DNA of 64,000 nt, taken from the NCBI GenBank assembly GCA_937886715.1, contig CAKZZD010000016.1, positions 189,917-253,916 of the forward strand. The letters run 5' to 3'. The stretch is from an uncultured Bacteroidales bacterium (lineage in GTDB: Bacteria; Bacteroidota; Bacteroidia; Bacteroidales; P3). A program made the translations under genes and the position numbers. The notes beneath the pieces are model-generated. The model worked only from the letters and a program-made list of their open reading frames with translations. It ran no database searches and was not told the origin of the DNA. Shown here piece after piece: positions 26,868 to 37,302 of the stretch. The first letter of the stretch is position 1; the number at the start of each line of letters is the position of its first letter.

Positions 26868-27923
26868 ATGAAACTATCGCAGTTCAGATTCACGCTCCCG
26901 AAGGAGCTGATAGCGGAGAAGCCGGTACGCAACCGTGACGAGGCCCGAATGATGGTGCTGCATCGCGACACGGGGGAGACAGAGCACCGGCTGTTCAAGG
27001 ACTTTATCGAATACGTCGACAGCGACGATGTGGTGGTGGCGAACAACACGAAGGTGTTCCCTGCCCTGCTTGACGGAGAGAAGGAGAAGACGGGGGCGAA
27101 GATACAGGTGACGCTGCTGCGCGAACTGAACGAGGAAATGCGGCTGTGGGACGTGATAGTGGATCCGGCGCGGAAAATCCGCATAGGGAACAAGCTGTAT
27201 TTCGGGACGAACGACGCGCTGGTGGCGGAGGTGGTGGACAACACGACGTCGAGGGGTCGTACGATCCGGTTCCTGTTCGACGGCAGCCACGACGAGTTCA
27301 TCTCGATAGTGAAGGGGATGGGCCGCACGCCGCTGCCGGACGAGATACGGCGGCTGAGGGAGATCAGCAACAACGACAAATACGATTATCAGACGCTGTA
27401 TGCAAAAGAGGAGGGGTCGGTGGCGGCACCGGTGGCGGGACTGCACTTCAGCCGCGAATTGCTGAAGCGACTGGAGATCAAGGATGTGATATGGAAAGAG
27501 CTGACGCTGCACACGGGGATGGGCGAATTCAAGCCGATTGAGGTGGAGGATCTGTCGAAGCACCGGATGGACTCGGAAGAGATGCATCTGGGTGAGGATG
27601 TGTGCGAAGCTGTGGAGAAGGCGAAGGAGGGAGGACACCGTGTGTGCTGCGTGGGGACGACGACGATGCGAGCGCTGGAGAGTGCGGTGACGACGCCGGG
27701 CCATATTTTCCCGTATGACGGATGGACGAACAAATTCATCTTCCCGCCGTACGATTTCACGATAGCGGACATGATGGTGACGAATTTCCACCATCCGATG
27801 TCGAGCCAGTTCATCATGGTGAGTGCGTTTGCGGGTCCGGAGCTGCTGATGCAGACCTACCAGACGGCGATCAAGGAGAAATACCGTTTTTCGACGTACG
27901 GGGACGCGATGTTGATTGTATGA
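26868..27923 (+). CDS. queA: tRNA preQ1(34) S-adenosylmethionine ribosyltransferase-isomerase
   Basis: QueA transfers the ribosyl part of SAM to preQ1 in tRNA, giving epoxyqueuosine, which QueG (14044-14820) then reduces. The 351-residue sequence has the family motifs FRFTLPKELIAEKP at the N terminus, DDVVVANNTKVFPALL near residue 53, the APVAGLHFS segment near 190, HTGMGEFKPI near 219, and VGTTTMRALES near 267. A candidate box TATCTTTT at 26816-26823 lies 44 bases upstream of the ATG; a -33 element is unclear. The stop codon lies 10 bases before the rarA ATG. Confidence 0.97.
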   Translation: MKLSQFRFTLPKELIAEKPVRNRDEARMMVLHRDTGETEHRLFKDFIEYVDSDDVVVANNTKVFPALLDGEKEKTGAKIQVTLLRELNEEMRLWDVIVDPARKIRIGNKLYFGTNDALVAEVVDNTTSRGRTIRFLFDGSHDEFISIVKGMGRTPLPDEIRRLREISNNDKYDYQTLYAKEEGSVAAPVAGLHFSRELLKRLEIKDVIWKELTLHTGMGEFKPIEVEDLSKHRMDSEEMHLGEDVCEAVEKAKEGGHRVCCVGTTTMRALESAVTTPGHIFPYDGWTNKFIFPPYDFTIADMMVTNFHHPMSSQFIMVSAFAGPELLMQTYQTAIKEKYRFSTYGDAMLIV

Positions 27924-27933
27924 GGATCTGGTG

Positions 27934-29202
27934 ATGACCCCCTTGGCAGAGATATTGAGGCCGAAAAGCCTCGACGACTATATCGGACAACAGCACCTTG
28001 TGGGACAAGGTGCTGTTCTTCGCACATTGATTGAGAGCGGCAATATACCGTCGATGATACTATGGGGGCCACCAGGGATAGGCAAGACGACACTGGCGAC
28101 TATCATATCGCAGACGCTGGAGCGTCCATTCCACACGTTGAGTGCGATCAACAGCGGAGTGAAAGAGGTGCGGGAGGTGATCAACGCTGCCTCGGAAGAG
28201 GACGGGTGCATCTTGTTTATCGACGAGATCCACCGTTTCAACAAGGCGCAGCAAGACTCGTTGCTGGGAGCCGTGGAACGGGGCACGATCACGCTGATTG
28301 GCGCCACGACGGAGAATCCCTCGTTTGAGGTGATACCGGCACTGTTGTCGCGCTGCCAGGTGTATATACTGAAAGCATTCGGGGAGGGAGAGATGGGCCT
28401 GATGATAGACAGGGCTGTGGAATATTACGCCAGACAGGGAGTGAAAGTGAAGGTGAAGGAGAGAGAAGCCTTGATGCGGATCAGCGGAGGCGACGCGCGC
28501 AAAATGCTCAGTGCGATCGAGCTGGTGGTGAACAGGACGCTTGGCCACAAAGGGACGAAGGGTGAGGTGGAGATAGACAATGAGCGAGCGACGGCCGTGA
28601 TCCAGCAGAACCTGGCATACTATGACAAGGGCGGGGAAATGCACTACGACATTATTTCGGCCTTCATCAAAAGCATGCGTGGCAGCGATCCGAACGGTGC
28701 GGTGTATTGGCTAGCACGAATGATTGCGGGCGGAGAAGATCCGCTGTTCATCGCTCGACGGATGCTGATATTTGCCAGTGAGGACATCGGCAGCGCTAAC
28801 CCGAACGCGCTGCTGCTGGCCAATGCGACGTTTGAGGCTGTGAGCAAGATAGGCTATCCCGAATGCCGGATCAACCTCTCGCAATGCGCGGTGTATCTTG
28901 CCTGTTCGGCCAAGAGCAATGCGACCTATATGGCGCTGGCCAATGCGGAAGCTGCTGTCAAACGATGGGGGGATTTGCCTGTGCCGCTGCATCTGCGCAA
29001 TGCACCCACCAAACTGATGAAAGAGATGGGATACAGCGACGGCTACAAATATGCCCACAACTACGAGGGCAACTTCGCCAGGCAGGAATATCTGCCGCAG
29101 GGATTGGAAGGCAGCCGATTCTATGAACCTGGAAACAATGCGCGCGAAAACGAGACGCGGCGCTCGCTGCACGAGCATTGGTCCGATAAATACGGCTACT
29201 AG
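27934..29202 (+). CDS. rarA: Replication-associated recombination protein A
   Basis: RarA (MgsA) is an AAA+ ATPase of the clamp-loader group that acts at stalled replication forks. Visible are the N-terminal RPKSLDDYIGQQHLVG, Walker A LWGPPGIGKTTLA near residue 47, Walker B LFIDEIHRFNKAQQD near residue 101, and the sensor segment GATTENPSFEV. The C-terminal tetramerisation domain is complete, with EDIGSANPNAL and KRWGDLPVPLHLRNAPTKLM. The ATG at 27934 was chosen over a TTG at 27916 because MTPLAEILRPKSLDDYIG is the usual start; length is 422 residues. The gene ends 9 bases from a convergent gene with no terminator between them. Confidence 0.96.
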   Translation: MTPLAEILRPKSLDDYIGQQHLVGQGAVLRTLIESGNIPSMILWGPPGIGKTTLATIISQTLERPFHTLSAINSGVKEVREVINAASEEDGCILFIDEIHRFNKAQQDSLLGAVERGTITLIGATTENPSFEVIPALLSRCQVYILKAFGEGEMGLMIDRAVEYYARQGVKVKVKEREALMRISGGDARKMLSAIELVVNRTLGHKGTKGEVEIDNERATAVIQQNLAYYDKGGEMHYDIISAFIKSMRGSDPNGAVYWLARMIAGGEDPLFIARRMLIFASEDIGSANPNALLLANATFEAVSKIGYPECRINLSQCAVYLACSAKSNATYMALANAEAAVKRWGDLPVPLHLRNAPTKLMKEMGYSDGYKYAHNYEGNFARQEYLPQGLEGSRFYEPGNNARENETRRSLHEHWSDKYGY

Positions 29203-29211
29203 AGTCACCGA

Positions 29212-30366
29212 CTAGACATTGTCGGCACACCATTGTTTGAACGACACCTGCATCACCCGCTGGAACGCCTCGAGGAAGGCGTCGGCGGAGAGGTAGCCAC
29301 ATTGGTGAGCCAGACGTTCGACGCTGTCGGGATCGTCGGCATCGGGCACACCCGCATTGAGGATAAGGGCTGTGGCGTGTTCGATGCGCTGCGAGTTGAC
29401 GTATGCTGCAAAGGGGGATCCATGGATTTGATGGATGGCATCGACAACCTCGTCTTGCGACACATGAAAATATTGCGCTAGCGAGAAAACCGACAGATCG
29501 GGGTCAAGGAAAGCCTTATCGTCCTCAACGTGGCGTGTGATCATGCGCCCCAGCTGAGAGAGATTGCTATGGGATCGCAATGCTGTGCGCGTCTGCTGAC
29601 GGATGCGCTCGGTGCCAAACGTAAGCCGAAAGATCATCCATCCGATGATGAGCAAGAGCATCGCTTCGACAGCCGACGAAACCACCGCCACCCAAAGAGG
29701 GCGCTCGGCATTGAAGGGGAAGAGAGCCAGGTTGATCATGATGATGAAACCCAAGATGACAAAAAGCCAGCACAGATGGCGAGCGGAGTGGATAAAGGCC
29801 ACGTTGGGGAGACAGTATTCAGCCAGCTGTTGACCCAAGCGACGAGTGATCCGGATATAGAAGCACACCTCGAAGAGTACTTCTGCCATGAGGGTGAAGA
29901 AGAAAAGATAATAATGGACAGCCACAATCAGATTGTAGCGCCAGCTGGCAGGGAAGAAGAGGCCAGCCATACCGCTGCCGCCCCGCTGGATCCAGAGCTT
30001 GTACATATCGGGGCCACCCACGAGAACGGAAAGAAAGAGCAGCGATGTGGTCAGGATAGCCGGAAGAAAGACCAGACGCACACGGCGCGAAACACCGCCC
30101 ATGCGGGTAAGCGAGGCTATTGCGACATGAACCATAGGCGGAGTCACCAGCGACAGCACCATGAAGAGAATGACCAGCAGATACTCGTCGTGCAAGAAAC
30201 TGTTGAACATGCAGCTGTAGAGCACAATAGACAAACCCGTCATGGAGAGGGCCACCATCAACATCCATTGCGCACCCAGCACACGGCGCTTGAACAGCAA
30301 CAAAAGCAATGGCCAGAGCAAGGCGGACAGACCGGCGACCAGATAGGATAAAGCAAATGGTGTCAT
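29212..30366 (-). CDS. Seven-helix membrane protein with AraC-type DNA-binding domain
   Basis: The 384-residue protein has about seven membrane helices in the first 250 residues, then a basic linker (ERIRQQTRTALRSH). A C-terminal AraC-like helix-turn-helix region follows: FSLAQYFHVSQDEVVDAIHQ, then AYVNSQRIEHATALIL and LAHQCGYLSADAFLEAFQRV, with the typical FKQW end. It is therefore a membrane-bound transcription regulator that could read a membrane or envelope signal directly. The ATG overlaps the end of the upstream membrane protein by 4 bases. Its targets are unknown. Such membrane-AraC proteins are frequent in Bacteroidetes. Confidence 0.85.
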   Translation of the reverse strand: MTPFALSYLVAGLSALLWPLLLLLFKRRVLGAQWMLMVALSMTGLSIVLYSCMFNSFLHDEYLLVILFMVLSLVTPPMVHVAIASLTRMGGVSRRVRLVFLPAILTTSLLFLSVLVGGPDMYKLWIQRGGSGMAGLFFPASWRYNLIVAVHYYLFFFTLMAEVLFEVCFYIRITRRLGQQLAEYCLPNVAFIHSARHLCWLFVILGFIIMINLALFPFNAERPLWVAVVSSAVEAMLLLIIGWMIFRLTFGTERIRQQTRTALRSHSNLSQLGRMITRHVEDDKAFLDPDLSVFSLAQYFHVSQDEVVDAIHQIHGSPFAAYVNSQRIEHATALILNAGVPDADDPDSVERLAHQCGYLSADAFLEAFQRVMQVSFKQWCADNV

Positions 30367-31168
30367 TTCGAAACGGTGCTAGAAGAGATGTTTTTATTCT
30401 CAGAGATATAGCGAGCCAGATAATGGGCATCGTAGTCGAGACGATAGCTCACTCGGCCGATGAAAAACTGCAGGACGGCGATGATCACAGCCAGCACAAT
30501 CAGATAATACTTATACATATAGGGACGCATAGCAATGATCAGGACCACTGCCAAACTAAGGGGGAGAAAAATCCAGGTGAGCACTTTCACCTCAGTTGTG
30601 TGGAGTTTCGGAGCACTGATATCGTCGGCATAAAAGGCGTTGAAACGCTCTTGGAAGAGCCGTATTTTATGATTAGCCATCAACAGGAGCACAAGATTGA
30701 CGCCGACCAGCAGCAGATAGAACACCCAACGGCTCCAGAACAGAAGAAACTCAAGAGGTTGCTCTCCCGACACCATTTCGCCGTAGCGTATGAGATAGCA
30801 CATGCGCTCGTATTGCAAAGGTCCCACGACAAATGCCAGGATGGTCAATACCAAGATGAAAATCAAAGGAATGAAAAAGACACGCCGTTGGGACAATGTG
30901 ACCCCGCGCGGCTCAACCAACGAACAGATGGTCAAATAATACATCGGGCCACAAAGAACGGCGAGCAGCTCGAAAGTATAATGATAGATGAACAAGCTCC
31001 CCGCCTTTCCGCGGAAAAAGACGGCCAATGCCATCATCGCAACACCCTCAAGTATCAACATGACGCTGAAGAGCATCTGTGCATGTGTAGGGCGCTTTTT
31101 AGTGAGCAGCGTCACAACAGCCCAGCCAATTGACACTAAAGCTGGCAGAAACAACAAATAAGACCACC

Positions 31169-31172
<4 letters not shown>
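30363..31172 (-). CDS. Seven-helix membrane protein, companion of the membrane AraC regulator
   Basis: The 269-residue protein has about seven hydrophobic helices (from LLFLPALVSIGWAVVTLL to YYLIVLAVIIAVLQFFIG) and no DNA-binding domain. Its topology resembles the membrane part of the next gene product, suggesting a paired sensor derived from the same ancestor with the helix-turn-helix lost. The ending (YISENKNISSSTVSK) is short and polar. It overlaps ispG by 4 bases upstream and the AraC-type gene by 4 bases downstream. No conserved motif that fixes a function was seen. Confidence 0.8.
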
Positions 31173-32299
<1,127 letters not shown>

Positions 32300-32505
32300 A
32301 TTATTCTCCTGTCCAATTATTATCAATTATAAGATGTATGCCAATAATATTATTGTCAACATCACGAAGCCATTCTTTCATTATAAGATGCGGAGCGCAT
32401 TTCCGGGCAGAAAACTGACCTCGCATATATGCGCGGTGCATTTACCGGCCTCAGCCATCCTCTCGCACCCATGCACGCCGGTGTTTCGCGTCAGTGTCGT
32501 CCCTG

Positions 32506-32868
32506 CTACGATATGCGGGCGATCGTTCTTTGCAGCGAGAGCACCTGGCTCTTGAGCTGCTTGATCTGGTCCTGCAGGTTGGCGTTCTGGCTGCGGAGAC
32601 GGCGGTTCTCCTCTATCAGCTCCAGCTGCGTCGGCTCACGGTGCTCCTGCTTGGCCTTCTGCTCGGCACTCTGGCCGATGGTTTCGTCATTGAACACCTG
32701 CCCCACCTTGCCTTGGTCGGCCATACGGATAAGCTCATTGGGCGCAAACGGCATATCGAATCCTGTCTCATCCTCGACATACACCATGCCGCCCTGTATC
32801 TTCTTCACGATTCCCCCGCCCACGGCGTTGAGGAACTTCACTTTGTCGCCTATTTCAAATTGTGCCAT
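32506..32868 (-). CDS. Small DUF2027-like protein with coiled coil
   Basis: The 120-residue protein begins with FEIGDKVKFLNAVGGGIVKK and VYVEDETGFDMPFAPNELI, which resembles the N-terminal beta domain of Bacteroidetes DUF2027/Smr proteins. The nuclease-like Smr part is missing. From about residue 80 it has a leucine-zipper coiled coil (LELIEENRRLRSQNANLQDQ then IKQLKSQVLSLQRTI). It looks like a shortened stand-alone relative that may dimerise and bind a partner. It starts 5 bases after the lipoprotein gene; 206 bases of noncoding sequence separate it from ispG, with no clear terminator. Function unknown. Confidence 0.8.
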   Translation of the reverse strand: MAQFEIGDKVKFLNAVGGGIVKKIQGGMVYVEDETGFDMPFAPNELIRMADQGKVGQVFNDETIGQSAEQKAKQEHREPTQLELIEENRRLRSQNANLQDQIKQLKSQVLSLQRTIARIS

Positions 32869-32873
32869 TTTCT

Positions 32874-33338
32874 TTACGGTTTTACGGTCATATCTTTTTT
32901 TATCGTGTCGAGCGTCCAGACGGGCGAGTGTTCGCCGCAGAGACGCTCATAGTCTTTGCTGTTTGATGTGTTGCACCCTACCACCTGGACATCAGTGTAG
33001 TAGAAGGTGCCGTTCGTGTGGTCCACCCCGCCCCGATACTGCAGCGTAAAGCTCATGGTGTTGTCCTCGCCGTCGGCGAAGTTGTAGGTATTGAGATTGA
33101 CTTTGTCGTTTGGTATCCAGGCGGAATAGGTATAGTTGCCTTCCATGTGGGCAACCTCATGGCGACGTTCGTTGCGGGAGTCGTGATTCATTCCGACAAA
33201 GCCGTAGCCTTCTCTCTCAATGCCAGCAACCACCGTCTCAAGAGAGCTGTTGTAAGCCGGCACCGACGTGACATGCATCGGACCTATACAAGCGGTAAGT
33301 GCGAGTGTCGCTGCGCTTATAATCAGTGTTTTTTTCAT
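32874..33338 (-). CDS. Lipoprotein, paralogue of 41667-42065 product
   Basis: The start was set at MKKTLIIS (33338), giving a 154-residue protein with a lipoprotein signal ending in the lipobox LTAC at residue 17. The mature part is beta-rich with YTYSAWIPNDKVNLNTYNFA near the middle and ends with GCNTSNSKDYERLCGEHSPV, where two cysteines may form a disulfide. The product of 41667-42065 shares the lipobox, the W-N-F pattern and GCSVTNARDYNKVCG. The start codon overlaps the end of mpl by 4 bases. I do not recognise the family; the role is unknown. Confidence 0.8.
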   Translation of the reverse strand: MKKTLIISAATLALTACIGPMHVTSVPAYNSSLETVVAGIEREGYGFVGMNHDSRNERRHEVAHMEGNYTYSAWIPNDKVNLNTYNFADGEDNTMSFTLQYRGGVDHTNGTFYYTDVQVVGCNTSNSKDYERLCGEHSPVWTLDTIKKDMTVKP

Positions 33339-34717
33339 CCTAGCACCTCCTCTGCCAACTGGTTGAAGTCGATGCCGTCGAAGTTGCCGCTGGACATCAT
33401 CAGGAGGTTTGCATTCTTCCATTCCATCGCCTTCACCTTTGCCACCATCGTGGCACTGTCGGTGAAGACCTCCACATTCCCCCCGAATGCCTTACGCACC
33501 TCCTCGGGGTCGAGGGGCGGCAGCTTTTTGAGTTGCAGGGCATGCTGGCTGAAGTAGACGTAGCGCACGTCGGCCTCGTCCATCGAGTGGGAGTACTGCT
33601 GCAGGAACTCCTGCGTCAGCGAGCTGAAGGTGTGCAGCTCCATGCAAGCCACCAGCCGACGGTCAGGGTACTGTTCGCGCATGGCGTGGATGGTAGCACG
33701 GAGCTTGGAGGGGGCATGGGCAAAGTCCTTGTAGACGGCACAGTCAAAATGACCAGTTGCTCCCATTCGGTCGCGACTGCTTTCGCTCTTCTTCACCAAC
33801 TCGAGCCGCTTCGAGGCGCCCTCGAAGGTGCTGATGGCTTCGTCGAACTGCTCGTCCGTCACCCCTACCTGACGGCAGGCAAGACGGGCAGCGGTGAGGT
33901 TGAGCAAGTTGTGATGGCCGAAGATGCGCAGCTTGGTATGACCGATTTCGGTCACGCCATCCACCACCCTGTGCTCCGGACAAACATACGGCAGTTTCTG
34001 TATGTCGGTGCGCCGGTTCTCCACCGCCACGCGGTGCACCTCTTTGTCTTCGTCGCAGTATATCAGCGTGCCGTCAGGCTCTATCAAGTCGATAAATTTG
34101 CTGAACTGCTCGCGGTAGATATCGAACGTCGGGAAGACGTTGATATGGTCCCACTCGATGCCAGTGATGATGGCCACGTTGGGGCGGTAGAGGTGGAACT
34201 TGGGCCGTCGGTCGATGGGCGAAGTCAGGTACTCGTCGCCCTCGATGACCATCACTTTAGCCGTATGCGAGAGACGCACCATCACCTCGAAGCCCTTGAG
34301 CTGAGCGCCAACCATATAGTCGGCCTCGATGCCGCAATGTGCCAGCACATGCAGTATCATGGCCGTTGTGGTCGTCTTGCCGTGCGAACCGCCAATGACA
34401 ATGCGCAATTTGTCCTTGCTCTGCTCGTAGAGGTATTCAGGGTAGCTGTAGATTTTCAGGCCCAGCTCTTGAGCGCGGATCAGTTCCGGATTGTCGATAC
34501 GGGCATGCATGCCCAGCACCACGGCGTCGAGGTCGGGGGTGATGCGTTCGGGATGCCAACCGAACTCAGCAGGCAGAAGGCCATATTTTTCCAGCCGGCT
34601 GCGCGCCGGGTCGAATATCTCGTCGTCACTTCCTGTGACTGCGATGCCCTTCAGGCAAAGGGCTATGGCCAGGTTATGCATGGCGCTGCCGCCAATGGCT
34701 ATAAAATGGACTCTCAT
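33335..34717 (-). CDS. mpl: UDP-N-acetylmuramate:tripeptide ligase (muropeptide recycling)
   Basis: Mpl attaches recycled L-Ala-D-Glu-meso-diaminopimelate to UDP-MurNAc in the cytoplasm, saving peptidoglycan. The 460-residue sequence is MurC-like: HFIAIGGSAMHNLAIALCLKG at the N terminus (GxGGxxM-like nucleotide site), the ATP loop GGSHGKTTTTAMI near residue 109, then VIEGDEYLTSPIDRRPKF near residue 157 and ITGIEWDHINVFPT, which distinguish Mpl from MurC. KDFAHAPSKLRATIHAM near 325 is the C-terminal domain signature. It overlaps the HD hydrolase and lipoprotein genes by 4 bases each, inside the long minus-strand operon. Confidence 0.95.
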   Translation of the reverse strand: MRVHFIAIGGSAMHNLAIALCLKGIAVTGSDDEIFDPARSRLEKYGLLPAEFGWHPERITPDLDAVVLGMHARIDNPELIRAQELGLKIYSYPEYLYEQSKDKLRIVIGGSHGKTTTTAMILHVLAHCGIEADYMVGAQLKGFEVMVRLSHTAKVMVIEGDEYLTSPIDRRPKFHLYRPNVAIITGIEWDHINVFPTFDIYREQFSKFIDLIEPDGTLIYCDEDKEVHRVAVENRRTDIQKLPYVCPEHRVVDGVTEIGHTKLRIFGHHNLLNLTAARLACRQVGVTDEQFDEAISTFEGASKRLELVKKSESSRDRMGATGHFDCAVYKDFAHAPSKLRATIHAMREQYPDRRLVACMELHTFSSLTQEFLQQYSHSMDEADVRYVYFSQHALQLKKLPPLDPEEVRKAFGGNVEVFTDSATMVAKVKAMEWKNANLLMMSSGNFDGIDFNQLAEEVLG

Positions 34718-35826
34718 TGTTTGGGATAATAATTATAATATTTAGTCACCTGTTTCTCAAGGAAGTGGTGATCCAACTGATCGCTGGCCTCGCTGATGTC
34801 CACGCAGCGGCCATCTTTGTAGAGGACTTTGATCTCTTGATCGTTGAAATCGTAGCTTCGGTTGTGCAGTTCGCCAGTACCATGGAAGTAATCGCACTCG
34901 ACCCCTTCAAACGGTTCGCTGCTTATCTTGATAGCCGGCAGGTGGCGGTTGACAAGGTTCATGCTCAAGGTGCTCAGTATCTCGTCGTCCGAATGCTGCC
35001 AGTGCTTTAGAGCCACCATGATGTCGTCGTCGTCCAACTCGGCGAAGCGGTCGAGGAAGTCTCCCGACGAGGGGTCGAAATGGAACACTGTCGGGTCCAG
35101 CCCTCGCGCGCGGCGCAGTATGTTCAGCAGCAGCTGGTCGGCGGCGATGACGGTCTTGTGCATATACACCTGCCAGTACATCAGGCGGCGGCTGATGATG
35201 AACTTCTCCACGCTGTAGATACCTTTTTCATCCACCACCAGTTCGTCGTGGTGGACGTTGAGCATCGAGATGATGCGGTCGGTGCCCACGATGCCTTCGC
35301 TGACGCCGGTGAAGTAGCTGTCGCGCCCCAGATAGTCGAGACGGTCCATATCCAACTGGCTGCTCACCAGCTGGTGAAGGAAATGCTTGTGGTATCGGTC
35401 GGCAAATATCTCTATGGCCACATCCAGAGCACCGTGCATCTCTTCGTTGATGCGCTGCATCATCAGGAGCGTAATCTCCTCGTGCGGCACATCCACCAGT
35501 ACCCGCTCGCTGGTGTGCGAGAAGGGCCCGTGCCCGATGTCGTGCAGCAGGATAGCCAGCTTGGCTCCACGGCATTCATCGTCTGTGATTTCCACTCCTT
35601 TCTGTCGCAGCACCTCCAGCGCCCGCCCCATCAGGTTGAGTGCCCCCAACATGTGGCTGAAGCGCGTATGCATGGCTCCGGGATAGACCAGATAGGTCAG
35701 CCCCAGCTGCTTGATGCGCCGCTGGCGCTGAAACCAAGGGTGCTCAATCACCGACAGTATCACAGGGTCGTCGATACTGAGGAATCCGTCGTACACCGGG
35801 TCGTTGATTATCTTACGTTTGCTCAT
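34714..35826 (-). CDS. HD-domain phosphohydrolase
   Basis: The 370-residue protein is of the SAMHD1/dGTPase-like HD group. The metal-binding residues appear as HTRFSHMLGA near residue 53 and ILLHDIGHGPFSH near residue 92 (the HD pair), with a later DMDRLDYLGRDSYFTGVSEG near 160 supplying the last aspartate. Relatives hydrolyse nucleoside triphosphates or act in housekeeping of nucleotides; the substrate is not predictable. It overlaps the neighbours on both sides by 4 bases, so it is translationally coupled with mpl and the redox protein gene. Confidence 0.92.
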   Translation of the reverse strand: MSKRKIINDPVYDGFLSIDDPVILSVIEHPWFQRQRRIKQLGLTYLVYPGAMHTRFSHMLGALNLMGRALEVLRQKGVEITDDECRGAKLAILLHDIGHGPFSHTSERVLVDVPHEEITLLMMQRINEEMHGALDVAIEIFADRYHKHFLHQLVSSQLDMDRLDYLGRDSYFTGVSEGIVGTDRIISMLNVHHDELVVDEKGIYSVEKFIISRRLMYWQVYMHKTVIAADQLLLNILRRARGLDPTVFHFDPSSGDFLDRFAELDDDDIMVALKHWQHSDDEILSTLSMNLVNRHLPAIKISSEPFEGVECDYFHGTGELHNRSYDFNDQEIKVLYKDGRCVDISEASDQLDHHFLEKQVTKYYNYYPKQ

Positions 35827-36182
35827 AGTATGTCGGTTAAAAGTCCGGCGGCTTCAGCCACCATCTCGCCGCAAGGTTTCTTGCCGGCGGCCAGCAGACG
35901 GCCACAGACGATGTCGCCGTTGCTCTCGCGAAATTTTTCTATCAGCGTGCGCGTGTCGGCGGTGTGTCCCGTGAGACCACACACCATGGCCATACCGCTC
36001 ACGCATCCGCATACCTCGCGGCAGCCCGAGAGGCCGCGACCGAAGGGAGCGGCCACATTCATGGCATCCTCGGCCCGTATCGGCAGTTTGTCGGCCCAGG
36101 CCATCACCACCGCCTGACAGCAGTTGCAGCCCTGCTTGTGGAGGGCTCGCGCCTTCTCTTTCCTTTCCTCTTTCGTCATCAT
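35823..36182 (-). CDS. C_GCAxxG_C_C-family putative redox protein
   Basis: The start was set at the ATG at 36182, which overlaps the trmH stop; a second ATG follows directly at 36179. The 119-residue protein has cysteines in the family pattern: HKQGCNCCQAVVMAW near 17-31, then FGRGLSGCREVCGCVSGMA, and later VCGRLL and KPCGEM. This family is described as putative redox-active proteins, sometimes binding metal; no substrate is known. Small size and lack of a signal peptide place it in the cytoplasm. It is coupled to the HD hydrolase gene by a 4-base overlap. Confidence 0.85.
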   Translation of the reverse strand: MMTKEERKEKARALHKQGCNCCQAVVMAWADKLPIRAEDAMNVAAPFGRGLSGCREVCGCVSGMAMVCGLTGHTADTRTLIEKFRESNGDIVCGRLLAAGKKPCGEMVAEAAGLLTDIL

Positions 36183-36748
36183 TATTTGTTTTGTGGCGCG
36201 ACACTCGTGTGGCGCATATTCTTGTACATCTCCCATATCACGATGGCGGCGGCGCAGCTCACATTGAGCGAGTGCTTCGTCCCCTCCTGCGGTATCTCCA
36301 GTGCCCCGTCGCACAGCTCCATCACCTCCTCCTGCACCCCGTCGATCTCGTTGCCGAAGACTATCGCCACTCCACTCACGCATTCACACATTAACGCATT
36401 CACACAATCCACACTGATGCTCTCATGCGCGATCTCCACCGCATACACTTGATAGCCGCGTTCTTTCAAACCACGCACACACTCCACGGTATCCTCGTGG
36501 TAGCTCCACTCCACGCTCTCCTCCGCCCCGAGGGCCGTCTTGTGTATCTCGCGGTGCGGCGGCGTCGAGCAAATGCCACAGAGCGCGATGTGCTCCACGC
36601 GGAAGGCGTCGCTGGTGCGGAACACAGAGCCGATGTTGTTCAGGCTCCGCACATTGTCCAGCACCACCGTCAGCGGCAGCTTCGCGCTCTCGCGAAACTC
36701 CTCCACCGTCATCCGATGCATCTCCTCTGTTGTCAGTTTGTGTGTCAT
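36182..36748 (-). CDS. TrmH/SpoU-family RNA 2'-O-methyltransferase
   Basis: The 188-residue protein is a SPOUT methyltransferase. The motifs are LDNVRSLNNIGSVFRTSDAF near residue 30 (motif 1), VAIVFGNEIDGVQEEVM near residue 125 (motif 2) and EIPQEGTKHSLNVSCAAAI near 151 (motif 3, with the deep-knot SAM site). The usual target is a ribose in tRNA (such as G18) or rRNA; the exact site cannot be read off. The ATG overlaps the upstream secreted-protein gene by 4 bases. Confidence 0.93.
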   Translation of the reverse strand: MTHKLTTEEMHRMTVEEFRESAKLPLTVVLDNVRSLNNIGSVFRTSDAFRVEHIALCGICSTPPHREIHKTALGAEESVEWSYHEDTVECVRGLKERGYQVYAVEIAHESISVDCVNALMCECVSGVAIVFGNEIDGVQEEVMELCDGALEIPQEGTKHSLNVSCAAAIVIWEMYKNMRHTSVAPQNK

Positions 36749-37302
36749 TCTGATAGTGCTTCTAATGTATCAACATAAAGTACCCTCGTTTTAGGGCAGA
36801 TGCGCAGTTGTTCTTTGTGCTTTTTGAACCACAGACTCCAAGCCGTCAAGGCCATGCTGGACACATACTGTGTGCCGACGGGGGTATGGTCTGTGCTGTT
36901 TTTTGTGCCTGTCAGAAACTCGAAGTTAGCCACTATCAGCTCCGATTCATGCGACAGCGGCTTGAGGCTTACTTTGCGGAGTTTGTCAAGTCGTGCTTGG
37001 TAGACCTCCTGTGCCAACTTGTTGTCGCTGTGGCATTCGTGCTTCCTAGGATGTCCTGTCGGACCACCATACATTGTGACTATGCCGTCGCCAATTGGCT
37101 CTTGGTGATACTTTGAATTCATGTAGGGCTGGATTAACCCATATGCGCACCGCACCATGGTGACGCTGTCGTAATCCTGTAGGTACCCCTCGGTGTCAAA
37201 GCCCTGCAATGCTGGCTCAACCTGGTATTCTGTACCAAAGGCGTTCTGCGCCGTAGCAGATACGGATACAGCAAACAGCAGGACTATGAGCAACCTCTTC
37301 AT
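36745..37302 (-). CDS. Secreted protein of unknown function
   Basis: The start was set at MKRLLIVLLFAVSVSATAQ (37302), a signal peptide, giving 185 residues. The longer frame upstream only mirrors sufB. The mature part is mixed alpha/beta with GYLQDYDSVTMVRCAYGLIQ and GGPTGHPRKHECHSDNKLAQ, and ends in RVLYVDTLEALSE. Cysteines are few. I do not recognise the family. It overlaps sufB by 4 bases and trmH by 4 bases, so it is expressed with a cluster-assembly protein and an RNA methyltransferase; no functional link is evident. Confidence 0.75.
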   Translation of the reverse strand: MKRLLIVLLFAVSVSATAQNAFGTEYQVEPALQGFDTEGYLQDYDSVTMVRCAYGLIQPYMNSKYHQEPIGDGIVTMYGGPTGHPRKHECHSDNKLAQEVYQARLDKLRKVSLKPLSHESELIVANFEFLTGTKNSTDHTPVGTQYVSSMALTAWSLWFKKHKEQLRICPKTRVLYVDTLEALSE

